A DNA stretch of 64,000 nucleotides, taken from Botrytis cinerea B05.10 (taxonomy: Eukaryota > Ascomycota > Leotiomycetes > Helotiales > Sclerotiniaceae). The position numbers and the translations under genes were made by a program. The notes below the pieces were generated by a model. It made no database searches. It was not told where the DNA came from and was given only the letters and a program-made list of their open reading frames with translations. Shown in pieces: positions 59,743 through 64,000 of the stretch; position 1 is the first letter of the stretch, and each line of letters starts with the position of its first letter. The stretch spans positions 806,001-870,000 of the forward strand of contig NC_037319.1 of assembly GCF_000143535.2 (NCBI RefSeq), read 5' to 3'.

Positions 59743-60437
59743 TTTGTATGTGTATGGTATTAACTTATATTGTCGAAACCGGTGTTAGGATATCCTCGCG
59801 GATTGTGGTTGATGGAAATCAAATAGTTGAATTTATATTGGAAGTTCATAGATACGTGGATTGATTTGGCTCTCAAGAAACCTGGTCGACGCTAGCTATA
59901 TATTGGCCTTGATAACACGGCATTCACGCATTTGGGCGCCACTCACTAACATCTGTGCCACAACCACATGATAACGTTGACACCATCCTAACTTCGTGAA
60001 CAAGCAAGTATATGTTTATCAATTTTGGAGGTCTTTTTCTTTTTCTTTGTCAAAGTTGATTTCGGTGAGACTAGAAGAACCGATTGATCGCCAAAGTCAC
60101 CTTCTCGCCCTGCCAAGGTATTTAGCCTGTGGCCAATGTTGTTGGCTGGGTAAGTTAGCAACACAACAACTAGGAGCGTCAGATGGTGCAATTGCAGGTT
60201 GCTCTTTACTCTGCTAGTTCATAACAACTCGAATCATGATATTCGATCAGGAATTTAGTCAAGACACTTTCTCAGAACATTCTAAACCACACGAAATAGA
60301 TCTAAGGGTCAGATTTGGCAACTTCTTTTTATCTCGTCTATGCTCTGCTCGGATGTTGCGATGATCTTGCGAGCGTAAGAGATAAATCGCCCGACTTTCC
60401 ACTCATACATTGGATAGAGTTAAGGTAGGATCTCATC
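59743..60437. other. SAR1 promoter region
   Basis: This is upstream DNA of SAR1. No gene is seen. Confidence 0.5.
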
Positions 60438-60716
60438 TTAGTTGTAAATGATATCTTGTTTTGAACGTGATATTCCTGCCTTTCGAAGGTTCATCACTTT
60501 GAGTCGCTTGAAAGGAATCCCAGGTCCCAGCATCACTCGATCTGATTGAGTAGATGTTTTTTTTCCACCTCCATACGTGAAACCAATTCCCAAGTCATTT
60601 ATCATATTTGGCTTCTTTTCGATTCCCCTCCAATTCAGTTCATTCAACGATCGTTCGGCCCTTTGCGTGCTTAGGTCAATAGTATCCGTCAACCTGGAAA
60701 CCTGATTTCGAATTCA
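60438..60716 (-). other. Open coding-like segment, uncharacterised
   Basis: A frame of about 92 codons runs from just after an in-frame stop to 60438 without a suitable ATG. It reads like the C-terminal exon of a protein (NDLGIGFTYGGGKKTSTQSD, then GPGIPFKRLKVMN), basic and Gly-rich. No upstream exon could be linked. It may be a relic, or the last exon of a gene whose other exons I cannot see. Confidence 0.27.
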
Positions 60717-61243
60717 TACTGGGCTACAGCACAAAGTATATCGGGGCAATATAGCTTTCATTTGGGAGTCCGGATCTCTCTGTATTTACAAATACATTTC
60801 AAATTTGCTCGGGGACACGACGGCTTCAATGAACGACCCATCGGATGTCAGTGATGTAAATACTTGCCGTTTCCTGAATAGACTGACTGATGCATTACAA
60901 GTTCAATGCATCAGCACTTGTTGCTCCTTAAAAAGTGCACGAACCCATCCCAGATGTGATGGCAACTTGTGAGTGGTACAAATCACAAAGTAATGGACAT
61001 AACGTTTGAATATCTAGATAGTCAGTTAACTTCACTTCACTCAAACGAGAGTGGTTAGCCATCGTCACCTATGAAGTAGCATATGTCATTATACCATTAC
61101 GTAATCCGTGTTACTCTCCACAAAAGAACAAACACCTACCCCATCCAAAGGTAAGATCTCAAAATTCCCTATACATTCATTACAAAAGGAGCTAAGAATA
61201 TATAATAATTTAAAAAAAGAAACGACATCAAAAGGTCAAAAAA
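60717..61243. other. Intergenic, no supported gene
   Basis: AT-rich spacer. The T run on the - strand just below the tRNA gene is described with it. Confidence 0.5.
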
Positions 61244-61341
61244 CGACACCTGAGTGATTCGAACACTCGCTCCCGAAGGAAATGCCTGACTTTGTTGTAA
61301 ACAATAGCAGGGCATCGCGTTAACCACTCCGCCAAAGTGCC
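61244..61341 (-). tRNA. tRNA-Ser(GCU) with a 17-nt intron
   Basis: Read on the - strand from 61341, the sequence folds as a class II tRNA: acceptor GGCACTT pairs with AGGTGTC (two G-U pairs) plus discriminator G. The D arm is GCG-GAGTGGTTAA-CGC. The anticodon stem is ATGCC/GGCAT, with loop CTGCTA then A and anticodon GCT. A 17-nt intron (TTGTTTACAACAAAGTC) sits in the normal place one base 3' of the anticodon. The long variable arm TTCCTTCGGGAGC and T arm GAGTG-TTCGAAT-CACTC fit serine tRNA. Box A (TGGCGGAGTGG) and box B (GTTCGAATC) match Pol III promoters, and TTTTTT follows the 3' end as terminator. It reads AGC/AGU serine codons. Mature length is 81 nt before CCA. Confidence 0.96.
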
Positions 61342-63280
61342 TGGTGATTTGTTGACCTAACGCTCGTCTGTAAATATATAATGCAATCAACCTGTGAATT
61401 GCTCCGTCACTTCATGCACAAATTAACTTCCGAAATACCAAAATCTTTCTAGACGTCATGAAATCGAGACATTGACAATTGCACAGTCAGCTGCAATTTT
61501 ATCGTAGGTCAAAATACTATGCTCGCTCCTGGCGGCAAGGCGGGCGCCCATGGTATATAATGCAAAGAAGTCCATGCGAATAATTTTGCAGAAAGAAAGT
61601 TTCTTTGCGCATCTACTAGTGAATGAATGGCCTAGTAAGAAATCAAATTTTCAGGCGAGTTGTTAGTGCGCGGCTGAATTGATCATGTAGGAGTAGGAGC
61701 AGTATTGTGTATGTAGACAAGTTTCTTCAACTCGCGCTCGATTGCAGACATGCAACAAAAATGTCCAACCTCCGAGTTCTTTGTGTGAGGAACTTCAATC
61801 TACTAATCAAAAATGTCTTTGGGTGCAAGTCACTTGGTCTTCAACAAAGAGCTTCGCGTCTCCGTGCAGCAGGCATATTTGCACGTGCGATAGACGAGCT
61901 TAGAATCTTTGACCATCGCTAGACTATTTGTAAATCCCCGAAATCTACTATTCCCAAAATTCTCTTTCACCCCGTCTCTAAACAAAGAAGAATATGCAAA
62001 ATTAGTTTTGTTGCATATCTGACATCTGAAACATGTTTTCTACCTGTTCAGTCAGGACAAAGAGATTCTTTGTTCCAGACTCCCAAATGAGAACCTTAAA
62101 AAGACGAATGAGGCCTCGAGGTTGTTTTTGCAGCAACTTTTGTTGCTTGTCTGTCGGAACGAAAGTTCCTTTGAGGAATATTGAAAGCAGGAATGGAAGG
62201 AAAAGGAGGGTTCTTCTATCATGATAGTATTGAGCGCAGGGCTAAAAATTCCTTGGGTGGTCAAGACATAATTTTGATCTCACTCCGTCTTTGTAGTCAT
62301 CTCTTTCTTGCTTGATATTGCATAATTGCAATGATTACTATCTTATTCCTGTTATACCGTCTAATCTTCAAATCTTCAAATCTTTATCTCTATATCATGA
62401 CTCAAGATGCGATATGCAACAGAAATAATCTGAGTAGATTATCATTTGGTGTCATCTAAGTCGCTAAGCGAATTCGTCATGGTGAAATAAATGATCTAGA
62501 TGAAGAAGATGTGACTCGTGTGGCGTAGTACGGTATGACGTATGATGGGAAGGTCTTCGTACAAGGGCCCCCTCAGTTAGGAATATCGAACGCTGCAGGA
62601 CTGCCTATCTATCATGGGTAGTATACAAGCTACAAAAGTTAGGACTTTTCCGTCGAAGGGGGCAACTTCTAGCGGCCAAAATCATGAAAAAACCATGAAT
62701 ATTCATGTGCACTATATACCTACGCATCTGGAGCATACTAGCATCTACTAGTATCGTGAATGGTGAATGATAAAGTCGCCTCCAAACATTCACAATCTCC
62801 CTTTTGCCAAGATAATATTCATCTGGACATCTCTAGGTTACCGATTGAACTAATTTGAGGCAGCGAAAACCCACCAGCCCCCTTCCTCGAACATCTCCCT
62901 AGACACAATTTCCATTGTTCAAGATTCACATTGGCCGCCGGCCATAGAACTTCCTGTCAGAATGGGTATTATCCGGTGGAAGCACATTAGCATATGTGTG
63001 CAACCTTGAGGTGAATCAACTAGAGACCAAGGGGCATGGCATTGGAGTCTTGAAGCATCGGTAAACAGAGTTACTCAACATAACACAAACCCTCGTTATC
63101 AAAGCAAAAAGCAGAAATGGAATGAAACAAATCAAACAGCAAAATATAACAATACTTTAAATTAGGTGGTGCTACACGCAGCACTTTGGAGCCCAAAATG
63201 GACGTAGGCTCAAAGACGCAGATGGGAAACCAATTGTAAGCTCCCTCGAGCCGCAAGCTCTAAAATATAACTACCTTTTC
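61342..63280. other. Intergenic, no supported gene
   Basis: This region lies between the tRNA and the 3' end of PRP18. Frames are short and none has splice support or a domain. Confidence 0.5.
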
Positions 63281-64000
63281 TCAACCCATCAGTTGCCTGA
63301 TATCCTCCGGAGGCCATCTAACCTGAGCAAAACTGAGACACCTCTTAATACTCTGCAAAAACTTTCTCGTGATTTCATCTCCCATCACATGTCCCTTATC
63401 AGTCTCATGTAATTTCTCGCGTGCACTACGCTCGTGAATACCCACCATCGTCACACCGATTGGCCATGCAGCCTTTCCAATACTAAGACGTAGATACCCA
63501 TCATTTGCATCGACGTATCGTTTTTCCTGCGCTGCTTTGACAATCTCCACAACCGGGCCTAGAATATCCTCATCTAGATCTCCCTTTTCGAATTTGCGAA
63601 AGAGCTATATATATTGTCAGTTTAAGATTCTATAGTGTAGATAAGTATGCGAAAGGAAGCTTACAGGAGTCATGTTATCTTTACTCTGTACCATGGCATT
63701 ATAAGCCGCCTTACTAGCAAACGTATCCCTCTTCTCTTTCTCCAGCGCATGTTCCCACTCTTGTAAAACCATCGTAAAATAACTCGCCAACTGTCTGAAC
63801 AGATATTTTCTCCCCTCCTCATCCTTCGGTACATCCTCGACCTTCATATCCTTTTCCTCAACCAAAACCAATGTCGTAGGAATTGGTCCCGTCGTCATAA
63901 CCACCCCCAATTTCCTGAACCTCCTTAATCTCTGTTTATGAGTCTCCGCAAAAAGTTTCGCAGGGTGTCCCATCTCCCGTAATTTCAACACCAATTCCTC
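63281..64000 (-). CDS. PRP18: Pre-mRNA splicing factor Prp18 (5'-truncated by window edge)
   Basis: Exon segments 64000-63665 and 63604-63281 join across a 60-nt intron (donor GTAAGC, acceptor TATAG). The start lies beyond the window. The first part has the Prp4/Prp18 splicing-factor motif LREMGHPAKLFAETHKQRLRRFR. The C-terminal part is the helical Prp18 domain, with its conserved loop in DGYLRLSIGKAAWPIGVTMV and HERSAREK. It ends with FAQVRWPPEDIRQLMG. Prp18 acts in the second catalytic step of splicing with Slu7. The frame is intact throughout the visible part, and the gene is the last on the - strand in the window. Confidence 0.93.

Overview
The window is nuclear DNA of a filamentous ascomycete. 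Genes carry short introns (about 50-130 nt) with GTRNGT-type donors, CTAAC-type branch sites and YAG acceptors. Intergenic DNA is AT-leaning and full of microsatellites. The gene set includes an eight-cysteine CFEM GPI protein and a full-size fungal ABCB transporter. The overall look suggests a leotiomycete of the Botrytis/Sclerotinia kind, but this is inference; no sequence search was possible.

Layout. 1-1983 (+): 3' part of a trimethyllysine dioxygenase gene (carnitine synthesis). 2.9-3.7 kb (-): small coiled-coil protein gene. 5.9-6.9 kb (-): single-pass membrane protein of unknown role. 8.7-11.6 kb: low-complexity DNA, with two stretches of more than 200 nt that lack G on the + strand. 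11.6-14.1 kb (-): ARP8, a chromatin-remodelling actin-related protein. 18.6-22.7 kb (+): multidrug-type ABC transporter. 24.4-25.4 kb (-): single-pass membrane protein. 26.2-26.8 kb (+): two-exon small gene recovered here by splice-site reading. 29.0-29.7 kb (+): CFEM GPI-anchored protein. 30.9-43.9 kb: long gene-poor interval with many simple repeats. 43.9-46.6 kb (+): CRIB-domain (Cdc42/Rac effector-like) protein. 47.9-50.0 kb: a degenerate gene, a small ORF and an alpha/beta-barrel protein gene with a likely homopolymer frameshift. 50.7-52.0 kb (-): tandem chromodomain and AT-hook protein. 54.5-55.5 kb: relic of another gene. 55.6-58.1 kb (-): patatin-type triacylglycerol lipase. 58.8-59.7 kb (-): SAR1 COPII GTPase, six exons. 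61.2-61.3 kb (-): intron-containing tRNA-Ser(GCU). 63.3-64.0 kb (-): 3' part of the PRP18 splicing-factor gene.

The genes do not form a pathway cluster or operon. Most are housekeeping genes (carnitine, chromatin, COPII, lipid mobilisation, splicing) separated by lineage-specific or decaying genes. I found no transposon, CRISPR array or secondary-metabolite cluster. The most notable items are four likely decaying or frameshifted genes on the - strand or in gene-poor DNA (28.4, 48, 49.5 and 55 kb), the intron-containing tRNA, the strongly strand-asymmetric sequence downstream of ARP8 and of the ABC gene, and a cluster of four ACGCG motifs upstream of the chromodomain gene.
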